Below are positions 47,401 to 59,569 of a DNA stretch of 64,000 bases, piece by piece. Both the position numbers and the translations under genes were made by a program. The stretch comes from Ailanthus altissimus. Lineage: Eukaryota > Streptophyta > Magnoliopsida > Sapindales > Simaroubaceae. The first letter of the stretch is position 1, and every line of letters starts with the position of its first letter. Below the pieces are notes generated by a model. The model saw only the letters and a list, made by a program, of their open reading frames with translations. It was not told the DNA's origin and made no database searches. The stretch spans positions 5,952,001 through 6,016,000 of the forward strand of contig OX327702.1 of assembly GCA_946807835.1 (NCBI GenBank). Direction: 5' to 3'.

Positions 47401-49879
47401 ATGTTGGTAGGTTCAATATGTGTGGGTTACCATGAGTGAATCATTCATCATTAATTGTTGTAATCATTTCAGTTTCTATGTCCTTGTATTTGTATTAATT
47501 CATTAAGCCTCAATGTACCATTTACAATTTTAATTTCTTAAACAATAGTTAGTTGGTGAAATTAGTTTATAGTTTGCAAGAAGTAAGTGTTTTCCTTGGG
47601 CTTGTGGTTATGGGCAATGGCAATATCAATCTCAATCCCTTTGTCATTGTTTCTTTTTTCTTTCTTTCCGATGCATCATCATGAGACCCCAAGTATTGAA
47701 GCAACAAGTTATGCAGAAATTTTGTTGTTAAACAAACATATCAGCATTTTATTCTTTCATTAAGCTAATAATTATCTCCCATTAGGAATTGTCTCACTTT
47801 TATTTTATCTTAACATTGGAAAAAAAGTGTTCATCTTCAAGTGCAATAGGGCTTGGTTTGGGTTGTTTAAAAATTGAAGTTACCATTGATATTCACCACA
47901 GCTTTCCATTTAGGTTGTCTTGAAATATCTTAAATTTGAATCCTTTAAAGTTTTTTAAGGTCATTGTCATGATTTTGGTGTCCTTTGGTGAACAAATCAT
48001 CTACCTTGAAAATCTACTGTAATTCCAGGTCAAGCTTCTGTACAACCAGATTTTTTTGAAAATATTTCAATACTGGAATCACTAAGAATGTCCATTGTAA
48101 ATCTTCTTTTTATTTTTCCAACCAAATGAATAATCTGCATAATACTCTCTCTAAAGAATTGTAATGGAGTAGAGAACTGACTGCCTCCACTCCCAGCACC
48201 ACTGTTAGCATGATGTTAAGCATTAGTCACTAGATGAATGAGGTCTTTCCTTTCCCTTTTTCTTCCATTTGAAATGATTTTGGGGCTTCTATTACGGAAC
48301 ATAAAGTAATATAGACACCAGAGACACCAGTTATTCGGTGACCACGGTTGAAGCATTTTGCTGGTACTTTATGGATGCATAAAGTATGTTCACCTAAATT
48401 TAGAGAATTACTTTCCTGTGTGCGTGTGAAACTAATGATTGCTAGCCTTTGCTCATTTTGCTAGAAGTGTGTATCAATCTTGCAATGTTCTGAACTGCAG
48501 TTTAAGATTGGAGGAAAAACGGTGTAATATTTCTGCCAATGTCAATTCCATTTGAATCGGATTTCCACTCCATATTTTGCATACATTTCTTACAGCTTTT
48601 ATCTGCTTTAGGTTTACAGGAGGTACAAGCAATACCATCAGCAGATGCAAACAGTGGTTGCATCTTTTGAGTATGTTGCTGGGCTTGGCAATGCAGCTCC
48701 TTATGCAAATCTGGCTTTGAAGGCCATGTCAAAACATTTCAGGTCCTTGAAAAATGCAATTACGGATCAGCTTCAGTTTACAAATAAGCCCCAAGTTCAT
48801 TCAAACCATGAAAAAGATGAAGCTTCAACATTTGGAGACTCTGATAGAGGTCCTTATAACCAGAGACCTGTTCATAACTCTGGATTTCTTGAGCGCCAAA
48901 GCCAACCTGTTTGGCGTCCTCAAAGGGGGCTTCCTGAGCGTGCTGTAACTGTTCTCAAGGCATGGTTGTATGAACACTTCCTACATCCGTAAGTATTTTA
49001 ATTACTCTGGCCACCAAAAATCGTAAAACTCGAATATCTGGCTGTTAACCAGTTATGTACTTACCAAATAAATAAATAAAATCCTTGTGCATGTTGTGAA
49101 TGTATATATATTAACACGGTCTTAGGCTATTATATTGTTTGGTGTTACAGTTATCCTACTGATACAGAGAAGTTGATGTTGGCAAAACAAACTGGTCTAT
49201 CTCGGAACCAGGTGCGTCATCTACTATTTAACTATCACATCAACACCCTCAAATATGCAATGAAATATGAGTTATATGTTTCTATGTTCCTTCAATAGGA
49301 GGTAGTGTTTAATTGATTCTGATGATAAACACTTTGCAGCAGGTTTCTAATTGGTTTATCAATGCTAGAGTAAGGCTTTGGAAGCCAATGGTAGAAGAGA
49401 TACACATGCTAGAAACACGACAAGCTCAAAAGACTGCCCAAAGAGAGGAAAGAAATGCCAACAGGTCAAACGATCATGTACATTCGTCAAACTCGCTTCC
49501 ATTGGAAAACCCATCCACCTCAGCTCAGAGGTTGCACGATACACCATCCAAACGCACCAGAAATGAGTTTCTTGATCATATACCTATTACGAGTGAGGAA
49601 CCACCAAACTTGTCTTACAACAGCTTGTCAAACCATCCACATGTTGGTGTTGGTGTGAGCATGGCAGGTGGAAGTAGTAGTGTTTCCTTAACACTGGGTC
49701 TTTATCAGAATAATGGAATTGGTTTGTCAGAGCCTTATCCTATAACTGCTGCTCAACGTTTTGGCCTTGGCCTTGAGGCAAATACTGAGGGATATGTTTT
49801 GAGTGGTTATGAAGTGCAAAATCGGATTTTTGGACGGGATATTATTGGAGGGCAGCTTTTGCATGATTTCGTTGGCTGA
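44452..49879 (+). CDS. BLH9: BEL1-like homeodomain protein, PENNYWISE/REPLUMLESS type
   Basis: TALE homeodomain transcription factor of the BELL class; family members act in the nucleus as dimers with KNOX proteins to maintain shoot meristems and pattern stems and fruits. Exons are 44452-45396, 48612-48988, 49151-49211 and 49343-49879, all with GT-AG introns, giving 639 residues and TGA at 49877-49879. Visible parts are a conserved N-terminus [28 protein letters not shown] (166-178), SKY domain (233-262), BELL domain (about 306-375), homeodomain (about 418-480) with the TALE loop Pro-Tyr-Pro (441-443) and [13 protein letters not shown] (465-477), VSLTLGL (575-581) and a C-terminal LHDFVG. The N-terminus, [12 protein letters not shown] segment and C-terminus point to BLH9 (or its sister BLH8). 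The start is ATG 44452; two upstream in-frame codons are not ATG. Exon 3 of 61 bases is typical of the family. The gene looks intact. Confidence 0.93.
45397..48611 (+). other. Intron 1 of the BLH9-like gene
   Basis: The donor GTTTGC follows the codons for LISMLDE; the acceptor CTTTAG at 48606-48611 precedes GTTTACAGGAGG, restoring VYRRYKQ, so the splice is in phase 0 inside the BELL domain. At 3.2 kb it is much longer than introns 2 (162 bases) and 3 (131 bases). Reading through the donor would add 44 foreign codons before a stop at 45526-45528. The intron carries a solo LTR at 46390-46821 in antisense orientation. Confidence 0.9.
46390..46821 (-). mobile_element. Solo Copia-type LTR in intron 1
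   Basis: The 432-base element has exact inverted hexamer ends TGTTAG...CTAACA. On the minus strand it contains TATATAAAGAGG (near 46640) and, 3' of it, ATCCGTGGATGTAGTCC..GAACTACGTTAAAT, matching the conserved CTGTGGACGTAGGC..GAACCACGTTAAAT segment of plant Copia LTRs. The flanks share only CTTT, a 4-bp and low-complexity target duplication. There is no internal region, so recombination between two LTRs is the likely origin. The element is antisense to the host gene. Confidence 0.75.
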
Positions 49880-51069
49880 GTACATCTTTGGACTACTAGC
49901 TTTCTGGGTTTTATTAATTGGATAACGTCATTTCACTTTGATGTGCTTATATCAATGACATAAAGCCAAGCATGAAGGGAAAGCGGTTCAATGGCCAAAG
50001 AAGGTAAAGTTAAGTATATATGATCCCTTGAAAGAAGCCTATGACAAAAGATTGGTGTAAAATTTCTGTATATTTATAAATTTAAATGATAAGAAATGAC
50101 ACATGTTGAGGCCAAAAAAAAGATCAAGGGTTGGTGTGGCCTTAGAATGTATTTTTCAGTTTGAATGAAAGCCATCATTTTGGAAATAGTGTGTACCCTT
50201 ATTTGAGTTAATAGTTATTATTTGTTCCTTGGTCAATTTTTTTCTGGATTTTTGTCATTAACACCCACTAGGTTCTGATCAAGAACGTCCTACTCATGGG
50301 ATTATGCAAACATTTGTTGCAAGGAGTCATCCATGCTCCTTGTTGCAAGGAGTCATCTGTGCCTTGTGGAAGTTTTTATATTATTAATTGATGCTTGGCG
50401 AAAAGCAAAATTGGCCTGTGATGTGTTTTATTTGTGTCGGGATCAATCTTAGACAGTTCAATGCGAACATTTTAATAGTTAAGATTTCTTCAATTAGAGA
50501 GCCACAGAAAATTGTCGGTCGAACAATGTAGTTTCGAACAATATTTCATCTTGGTATTGCTATTCCTACATTTTGGCATGAGATGATCGATCATTATCCT
50601 CAATTTTTTTTTTAATGGGTTAAATTTTCGCCATGAGATTATGTTCGTACAGATTTTGTCGGTTTGGACGAGAGTGGGGAATAGACAAATTAGAAGAAAC
50701 ATGATGCATAATATGTGGGAGGGAGTGGAGATGAAGTCAAAAGAAGGTTTTGGTTCATTTGGACGGCTTTTATTCTTCTTTAGCTTTTTGCAGTGAATTA
50801 ATTAAAATTAATATTGGGAAATGGGAATCACAATCAAGATTTCAGCGTAAAATATTTTGCATGGACGGCTGTGTTTGATACTTTGTTGTTTAATAAAAAA
50901 AAAGATGTTCGTAATTCTTTTTATTGTTTTTCTTAATGGGATTGGTGGAAGCATTGCATTGAAGTGGATGAACGAAAATAGGAAATTGCATGCTTTTAAG
51001 ATATCTTAGGTGAGCATTGTTCGGTTTAATTTGTTACAATCGGGAAGTGTGGAGATCTAATTTCACTCA
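49880..51069. other. 3' flank of the homeobox gene, no further gene
   Basis: The first few hundred bases probably hold the 3' UTR (AT-rich, with an ATAAATTTAAATG-type element near 50075 and GAATGAAAGCC near 50164). A short tandem repeat of TTGCAAGGAGTCATC occurs at 50317-50356. A 70-codon minus-strand ORF at 50490-50702 is not recognisable. Confidence 0.4.
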
Positions 51070-52829
51070 GATGGCATTAATCTTTCTATCTGGGTGTGAG
51101 TATATATTGGATTTTCTTTTTAGAGCGTCCTTTTTACTTCTATCATGTGAGTTTTAAGGCTTAAAAATGGTTTGATTAATGTAGCTTTTAAAAATTGATC
51201 TTTTTATATGAATTCACTTAATTAATATGTGCAAATTAGTAAAATGAGTGGATGTGGTGTTAATATTTTTCTAAGTTATAGATAATGCTCATAATCTTAT
51301 TTGGTTGTTGTCATTAATTTAAAGGGAAAAGTAAATACATATTGTCTTAGAAAAAAAAATTAATGTTCTCTTTTCATTTTATTATTTTATATCTCTTCTT
51401 TAAAAAAAAATTTAACTTTATTTTAATATATTATCTTTTAAGTTAATCTTTATAATGTTTATGAGTAATATCGCTGAAAATCCTCATGAGACTAAAACTC
51501 ATCTCTAAGTCTGCTTAGGGTTCAAAGGCTTATTGTATTTACTAAATGAAATTATAATCACTTGCAAAAGTAGTTCAATTAGGATTTTTATTTTTTAATT
51601 TTTCTTATTATTTTCTTTTACACGAGAACTAACAAAATCTAAATTTGGAAGTATTTGATATATCTAATTTTATTATTCATATAATCCTTAAATCTATAAT
51701 TATTAGTTTTTTATTAGGATATTGTTTTTAAACAAAAAAAATAAATAAAGGTGCAAAGGAAAAAACTTAAAGGCAATTAGGGAAGTTGAATAAAGACTTA
51801 AAATTTATTTTAAAAAATACCCGCAACTAAGGAAAGTTTCTTGAAGTTAGCAATATTATTATTTTTATTTAAATTAGAAACTTAAAGAAAACTTGAAAAG
51901 TATATTCTTACATAGGGTGTTTTCTTAATCAAATTGGAGGTGGCCCAAATAGTATAAACAATATGTTGCATTAGACGTGAAAAAGAGAGGGCCAAAGAAT
52001 TTGAAGTACACGACCAAGAATTGAAAGACGTAGAATTGAAGAAAGAAAAGAGCACCCGTAAAGAAAAGGAAAAAAAAAAGAAAAGAAAAGAAAAGTCCCG
52101 GCTATTTGGAGCTAGTTAGGATCTTTTAAAATTTTCATATTCTATTTTTTTTATTGTCCTCGATTTAATCATGTATTTTTAAATTTTTTTATACTAAAAT
52201 TGAGAATGATACTTATTTGATGAAATAATTCTTTAAAAAAAATTTTAATTCTCTTTATTTATTTTTTCTTACTTTTTAAGAATAATTGAATTAAAATTAT
52301 TTTTATTATTAATATCAAGTATTTTTTATAATTAGGAACTTGTTCAATTATTCTATACTTAGAACTTTAAAAATTAATGTGATTTTTTTTATTTTTTTAT
52401 TTTTATTGAATTGATATATAAAATACTTAGGTACCTAATTAAGTGAAGCAAAGAAAACCTTACTTAAGATTAATCAATTTGTGCTCAACATTATATCATG
52501 AGATGACAATAGATTGATTTTGATGTGTAACTATAATTTAAAAAATTAATTAAAAAATAAGATAATTTCTAAATTGAAAAGTGGTGGATCCAAAACTTTG
52601 ATAATTTTAATCACTTAAATTTGAAAGTTTTAATTATTTGCTTTAATTTTTTTTTATAATTAATTTATTTTTTTATTATTTTTCTTTAAGTTAGGTTAGA
52701 ATTATATTTATTTAAATTAAAATAATTTTTTTTAATTTTAAACAGTGCCTGTGTGTTGACTTCATTGCTCACTTAGCTATATTCTCATAGACTCGTGCAC
52801 TTATGAGTACAATTAAAATTCGCATAATA
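51070..52829 (+). repeat. 5' LTR of the Athila/Tat-like element
   Basis: Matches the 3' LTR in CATGTGAGTTTTARGGCTTAAAAATGG, ATATGTGCAAATTAGT, TTTTTCTAAGTTATAGATAA, GGGTGTTTTCTT.., GACGTGAAAAAGAGAGGGCCAAA, ATTAAGTGAAGCAAAGAAAA and a final ATTCTCATAGACKCGT..GAGTACAATTAAAATT. The 3' end reads CGCATAATA where the other LTR has ..ACAACA. Confidence 0.8.
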
Positions 52830-53366
52830 AATTTTTAGTGCCATTATGAGGGTTGTAATGGAAAGCTAATTGAATTTTAGGTTGATTAATTCTTTTGCTA
52901 GTTATAGTTTAAGAAGATAAAAAAAAAAAAATAGATTTAGCCTTTCTTTTTGTCCTTTGTTTTTTTTTTTTTTTGGGTCCAGTAGCCATCACCTTGTTAC
53001 CCTATTCTTCATTCATCGCTACCAGCATTTTTTGCTTTTGTTTTTGTTTTTAATTTTTTATAGATATATTCATATATCTTTTACTTGATTTTGTTTCTAG
53101 TGATTCAATATTGCTTGTGTTTTTATTTTTCATATTATTGTTATTATTTTATTCGGTTAAAAAATGTGATTATTATTATTATTTTTTAATCGTGGGTGTT
53201 AACATATTAATTGTATTATACTTCTTTTATTTCTTTTTTATTAGCTGATTTTTTTTTTCCTTTCAAGCCTAACTAGTTTATGAGTGTTTGGAAATGTGAT
53301 TTAAAAATTTATCTTGTTAGAATAAACCCAACAATAAATAGTGTTTAAAATAGTTGTTCATTAGAT

Positions 53367-54740
53367 ATGGCAAACAATGATTTAGTTCCTACAGAGAAAA
53401 CTCTCAAAAGTATTTTTCACCGATTACAACTAATCCCCAATCATGTATTATGTTACCATAAACTACCGAGGTTTCTTCGCGAGCAAGAAGCATTATGGCT
53501 ACTTAGCTTAGCTCAAAGAAGATCTCTCAAGGATATGCCTTTCTATGATATTTGATAGCACACTTTAAACTTAAGCTGGTTATAATTCAGCTTCTACCAA
53601 CCTTTCATGGGTTAGAGAAAGAGGATCCTTACATTCACATCCAAGAATTTCTTGACATTTATTTCACATTCTATTTCTAAAATTTTTCTGATGAGTCAGC
53701 TAGCTAAGCTTTAACCATTCCTATTTTCATTAAAAGATAAAACTAAGGCTTGATTAAATTCACTTACAATAGAATCTATTACTAATTAGGCTCAACTAAG
53801 TAGTAAATTTCTTGTTAGATTATTTTTCATGTCTAAAACAAATACCATTAGGAGAGAAATAACATATTTTTATTAAAGGGAGGGTGAATAATTTTATGAG
53901 AGTTGGAAACAGTTCAAAGATTTACTTATTAAGTATCCCTACTATGGTTTTGAGACTTGGCAACTTGTGCAGTACATTTTTAATGGTTTGATAAATGATG
54001 GGAAGCTCTTAAACTTAAATGAACTAGATGCATGGTAATTCTTTGAATTATTGTCCAAAATATTTTAATAATGAGAATTTTCAAACCAAAAGGATAGGTT
54101 TAGCTAGGGTTTATGAAATTAGGGATGATGTTGATGTGAGAACCACTTTAACTGCTCTTTCTAGGAAAGTAGAAGTTTTAGCAAAATAATGAATTCCCCT
54201 ATGAGTGTTACAAGTGAAGTGTGTGCCTTTTGTGCAAATCCATCCCATACAACATAAAGATGTCCTTCGTTGCCAGTCTATGAAGAGGCATATTCTGAAC
54301 AAACATTGTACTAAACACTTATTGTAAACTTTCAGATAGTCTATTCTCACACACTTATAATTCTAATTGAAGGAATTATCCTAATTTTTCTTAGAAAAAA
54401 AATTATTCCCCAATGAACCAATGAGGGCAATAATTTGGTATGCCCAATCAATTATTTGTTCCTCCTAATACTATATACCCTCAAATTTCACATCCTTTGC
54501 CTTAATTTGCTATACCACAACAAAAAAAACCTTCTTTAGAGGATACATTTCAGCAGTTTATGCAGTTAACCAAACAAGTCTTGCAATTAAATTCCCAAGC
54601 TCTCCTGAAACTTGAGACATAATTGGGTCAATTAACAACTGAAATAAAAAGTAGAGAGAAAGGAAAGTTTTCTAGTCAACTAGTTCTTTACCTAAAGGAT
54701 CAATTAGAAATAGGATCATCATCCAATTCTAATAAGCACT
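53367..54740 (+). pseudogene. Gag of the Athila/Tat-like element, broken
   Basis: Readable blocks in shifting frames are IQLLPTFHGLEKEDPYIHIQEF (about 53586-53655), the plant retrotransposon gag start, FYESWKQFKDLLIKYPYYGFETW (near 53895-53960), a VCAFCANPSHTT..CPSLP zinc-knuckle-like segment (near 54220-54275) and FMQLTKQVLQLNSQA (near 54556-54600). TAG and TAA stops interrupt every block, and the ATG at 53367 opens only 62 codons. The order and spacing match Athila/Tat gag. Confidence 0.7.
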
Positions 54741-54859
54741 AAGCAAAAGCCAAATCCATAACCACTTTTAAGTTAGGAAAAATAATTGATAATCGTGTAC
54801 AAGTTCCTAAGCGTAGGAAAGCAAGTCACTCAAGATAAGTTGAGGAGTCATCACTTAGT

Positions 54860-57800
54860 GAGTCTAAAGAGATAGAAGCTCTAACTATACCTTATATCCC
54901 TAAAGCTCCTTACCCATAAAGACTTGCCCAAATTAAGAAAGGTGCTCAATATAATGACATTAGAGGTGTTTAAGCAAGTTCGCGTAAACATACATTTTCT
55001 TGGTGCTATTCAGCATGTACCTTCCTATGCTAATTGTTTTATTAAAACCTTTATATAATAAAAAAGAGAACTAATGTTCCACAAAAGGCATTCTTAACTA
55101 AGCAAGTTAGTTCTATTATACAATATAAAATTTCTATCAAGTATAAAGACCTGTGTTGTCCTACCATTAAGAGTGTGCTATTTTACAAGGGTGCATATAT
55201 GTGTTATGTGTTTATTACAACAAAACATATGCATCTTATCCATAAATTAAGTACAGCGGAAGCAAAAAATCTATTTTTCTAATGCAACAAACACATAAAT
55301 TTAAATTTCATTACTATAATGAAAATTAAAGACTGAGAATTTACCTTATCAAGCTTTTGGAATTGATTCAAAACTTGAGTCCGCCTTGAACAGTACTTGT
55401 GAGCAATTCTAGTATTCAACAATAGTTGATTTTAGTATCTAGAATGACAGCTTTAAATTCTTGAACACACTCTTTAGTTAACTCTTAACCAAATTAATTT
55501 ATTTCACAAGAAATAGAGTTAGTTGTTTTTGAACTATTGCAACTCTTGCAATAAAAAAAAATAATCCTATTATTTGAAGCTTCTAAATGGTCAGCCAAAA
55601 TGGAGCAAGAAGAAGATGAAGAAATATTGAGAGCAACTTTTGCAACCCAAAGCTCGGATAAAAATGTTTTTCTATTTCCATTTTCAAAATTGTCGAACTA
55701 AGACCAAGACTAATGTAAATTGAAACTCTTTCATTTTATAAGCAATTATCTCTCTTCAATTTGTTAACTAATGGTCCCTCCATGCATTGCCATTCATTTC
55801 ATATTGTCTTGCTGAGACAATTGCTTCTCCAAATAATAACCATTCATCATTTTGCTAGCCATTTGCTTCTTTCCTTAAGTCAACTAATGCCTTTACCAAG
55901 TAAAGTTAACCATGTCATCTTGTTTTCCCTTTAAAATATTGCAAACAATATATAAGCCATTAATTTATTTAATTAATATGTTGACTTTGTAAATTAAAAT
56001 AATTCAAAATTATTTTTTGAATTATTAAATAGACTTTTCTTGTTTAACAAATAAGGTCAATTTTGTAATTTTAAAGTCAAACAATGAATAGCTCACATTC
56101 TGTCACTTATCATCATCTCATTGATCAACAACTATCGTTAACTAATTGATATACTTAACATTTAAGTCTTGACAAGTGTACATCTCAATAACTTCTAAAA
56201 AAATATTCAATTTGTTGAAATTTTCTAGATCAAACTATTCAATTTAGTCTACTGCCCAGTGCACAATGAGTACACTTCATATTGTGAGACTTCCTAGATC
56301 CACGCCCAATTTGCCACATGGAACTCTTCCATGAGTCCATGAACGATGACCATCGCACACGTCATGGATATTATAAAGAAATGCATTAGACCATACAAGT
56401 TGAGGTTATAACGTATACGTATAATTTCTCTGTCACTTATATCCTGGAAGAGTTGAGATAGAGATCATTTTCGTCAAATTTTTATATGCTCATTCATGAA
56501 CTTATGTCCAAATTTGTATCTCAATAAACAATATAAACAAACACTTTTGCGATATTGTTCAACCATTTGGAAAACTCTTTTCTCAAGTTTACTGCTTATG
56601 GTCATAAAACTTTATGAGATACAATCTCGGAGCATCCAGATATACAATTCACTAATGTGAGCTAAAGGATCCCATATCTATGTACACTGGACTTTATGAG
56701 CATCGAACCATATTCAGTGACATGCAATAGTCATACCATGATAAGTCTTTGATATTAATGGAACTAAAGTATGGTGGATCACTCATAAACTTACCATGGC
56801 GCTCAGATTAAAGGACTAGGAATATTATTTAACTCAAGATGACCTGCTATTGACAACTTCATGGGATGTCTATTGAAGGCTCTCATAAGTCTGTTTAGTA
56901 TCCAATACTTATTGAATACCTGTGTGCCTATACGAGCTTTCACTAAACTTATGATTTGCTAAGATTAACCATCTAGACCATCTAGATATAAATATATACT
57001 GATCTATATAAAAAGGTTTTACCAATATACCTAAATCAGTAAAATAGTTCAGGAACTTAGTGTTTGTGACCAGACTGTATAATGACAATTCTTAATACTA
57101 TTTATAACTATTTGTAATTATGTCATTATTAATATATTCTCAGGTCTTTATCTCATTTTAGACAAGGCTCTAACTCCTTAGACTTTATTGACTATTACCA
57201 TTGATCTAAACTCTTTTAGACCAGATCTAAGCTCATTCAGATCATATAATGTCTAAAATGTTACAAGAATCTTACCATTTAATAAAATTAATTAGTAATT
57301 TAATGAAATATCTATTATATAAATATTAAAGTAAAATATTTATATAAAATATGATGGCACGTAATTACAAATCCTAATAACCATATCATTCATCATTGGA
57401 AATCATACTATTGATCAGGCTTTACTTGACTTAGGAGCAAGTGTTAACTTGTTACCATACTCAGTGTATAAGTAATTAGGGCTAGAGATTTGAAACCCAC
57501 TTCTGTGATACTTCAGTTAGCTGATAATTCAATTAAAATTCCTAGAGGTGTAATAGAAGATGTTCTCATTAAGGTTGATAAGTTTTATTTTCCTATAGAC
57601 TTTATAGTTCTTGACACTTAACCTGTGGCAAACCTTGGTGCTCAAATTCTAGTTATTTTATAATGACCCTTCTTAGCCACATCTAATGCACTTATTAATT
57701 GTCATAATGGTGTCATGAAACTTTCACTTGGAAATATGATTATAGAGCTTAATGTGTTTAAAGTAAGTCAACAACATTTAGAGGTAGATAATTTAAGTGA

Positions 57801-58261
57801 GGTTAGTTTATAGAGAGTGCAATCAATGATTCTTGTGTACGTTTCTTTAAAGATAACCCATTAGAAAAATGTTTAGCTCACTTTAGCATGAATATAGTTG
57901 AAGATAATATGATTAATGATGCAAATTATTCATTAGAATCTACTCCATTAATGGATACTAATAAGTGAAAAGTCAAAGTAGAACCTCGTCCACCTTCTAA
58001 GTCTATTCCTCTCCCATCACTAGAAAAGCCACCATAATTAGATTAAAAAAATAGGAAGAATAACTAATTAATGTTCTCAAGGAACATAAAGAGGCAATAG
58101 GGTGGTCAATTGCTGATATTAAGGAGATTAGTCCATCTGTGTGTATGCATAGAATTTATTTAAAGGACAATGCTAAACTTGTGCATCACATTTATTCTCA
58201 TGGAGCTATTGAAATTGAGAATCCAAAGAATGGTAACATATTTAAAGTTTTTTAGCTAAAA
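54860..58261 (+). pseudogene. Protease and flanks of the Athila/Tat-like element, split and deleted
   Basis: Before the insertion PYIPKAPYP-RLAQIKKGAQ and VPSYANC are readable (54885-55030). After it LLDLGASVNLLPYSVYK (about 57421-57471) carries the aspartic-protease motif DLGAS, and IPRGVIEDVLIKVDKFYFPIDFIVLDT (57538-57618) completes the domain. EHKEAIGWSIADIKEISPSVCMH (58083-58150) is the usual linker into RT. Instead of RT, the frame passes directly into IYSHGAIEIENPKNGNIFKV (58190-58249), the C-terminal end of integrase. Stops elsewhere show decay. The solo LTR at 55168-57379 splits the segment, and the reading resumes exactly across its ACCAT duplication. Confidence 0.75.
55168..57379 (-). 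mobile_element. Solo Copia LTR, minus strand, inside the Athila-like element
   Basis: This 2.21-kb segment is the reverse complement of the LTR at 14791-16957: on the minus strand it begins TATTAGG..TTACGTGCCATCAT, continues with the AGATCTGGTCTAAAAGAG, CCTTCAATAGACATCCCATG, TGATCCACCATACTTTAG and ATCCATGACGTGTGCG segments, and ends in GTAATAAACACATAAC..TATGCACCC. A perfect 5-bp duplication ACCAT lies at 55163-55167 and 57380-57384. No internal retroelement sequence is present. It is more recent than the Athila-like element it interrupts. Confidence 0.88.
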
Positions 58262-59569
58262 ATTGATACCATACTAGGATTTTCAACCAAAGAAAAAAGG
58301 GGGAGAGACAATTTTGAGTGATCCTATCTATTGTGATTGAGTCTTTTTAGTGTCATTTTTATTTTATTCTTAATATTTTTCTTAAATTTTATTTTTTTTC
58401 CTCTTTTTTTACTAATGTTTTAATTTTGTGTGTGTGTGTTTTTTTTAATTACTTTTTAGGTTAATTACATTCTTCACGCACACCAAGTGTAATTCTTACT
58501 TATTTTTTTATTTTTTATCTCTTAATTTCCATTTATTTTTTTGCACTTTTGCATGAGTACAAAGTAAACTTTATTAAACCTAGAAAATGTTGAGGACAAT
58601 GTTTAGAATAGGTTTAGGGGTGGGGTTGAATTATGTAAAATAAAAATTAAAGCGTTATGCATGAGCTTTTGAAACTTATATAAAGTGAAGACGTTCTTAT
58701 TTTAGTATTTATATTATCTTTAGCATAGAATAAAAATGATACTATGTTAGCTAATTTTTATATTAATGTTAATGACAAATGTAAATTGAGAAATTTGATA
58801 AGTGAAACTGATTTAACTATTAAGAGAGATTCACGTATCATTAATATGTGAACAAATTCAAGTGAACTTCAAGCCTTTATGTTCCCTTAGAGAGTGCATC
58901 CCATGCTCAAATTTTCTCGCAATTTAGTGATTATTTGTTTTATTTTTTTAAGTGTTATTGCATTTGAAAGCCTGTATTATTGATATATTTATGATGAGAG
59001 TATTGTGCTTTTTAAAAGATGATAATAAGGCTATCTTTGATTCATTTAAGCCTTTTTAGCTTATTTATTAAAAATCTTTTCCTAGTAAACCTTTTTGAGC
59101 ATTTTGTTAAAAAAAAAAACTTTTTGATTTTCTTTGTTACCCAATTAACTATACTGTACACTTTATTTTTCTTATCCCATATCCTTTTAATGTTTGAGAA
59201 ATTGGAGGAAATTTTAATGGGTGGTTCTTAAAATGAAAAAAAGCAAAAGGAAAAGGGAGAGAAGAAAAAAGCAAAGTGAATTTTTTTTTGAAAGAATTGC
59301 ATCTTATCAAATTACCAAAAAAAAAGTAAGTTATCTCTCTACGAGAGAGAGAGTCTTTCTTGAAATCTCTAATTTTCTCATTCATATTTTTGTTTATCTA
59401 TTTGTTGCATTCTTTGGTTTACCTTGTCCCAAGTATGTTACGTCTTGATGAAAAGTCCCTCTTAATTTTAGGGAGCTATAATTTGAAGAAGATTCTATTA
59501 ATATTGTTTAAAGAGTTTTGAAATACTTAAAAGAAATTACTTTGATTTATTTCCAAGTTGTGGGCATTG
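58262..59569 (+). other. Non-coding 3' internal region of the Athila/Tat-like element
   Basis: After the integrase remnant comes AAAAAAGGGGGAGAGA (58292-58307), then AT-rich DNA without recognisable protein. ORFs at 59019-59448 on both strands have no similarity I know. Long non-coding stretches before the 3' LTR are usual in this lineage. Confidence 0.5.
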
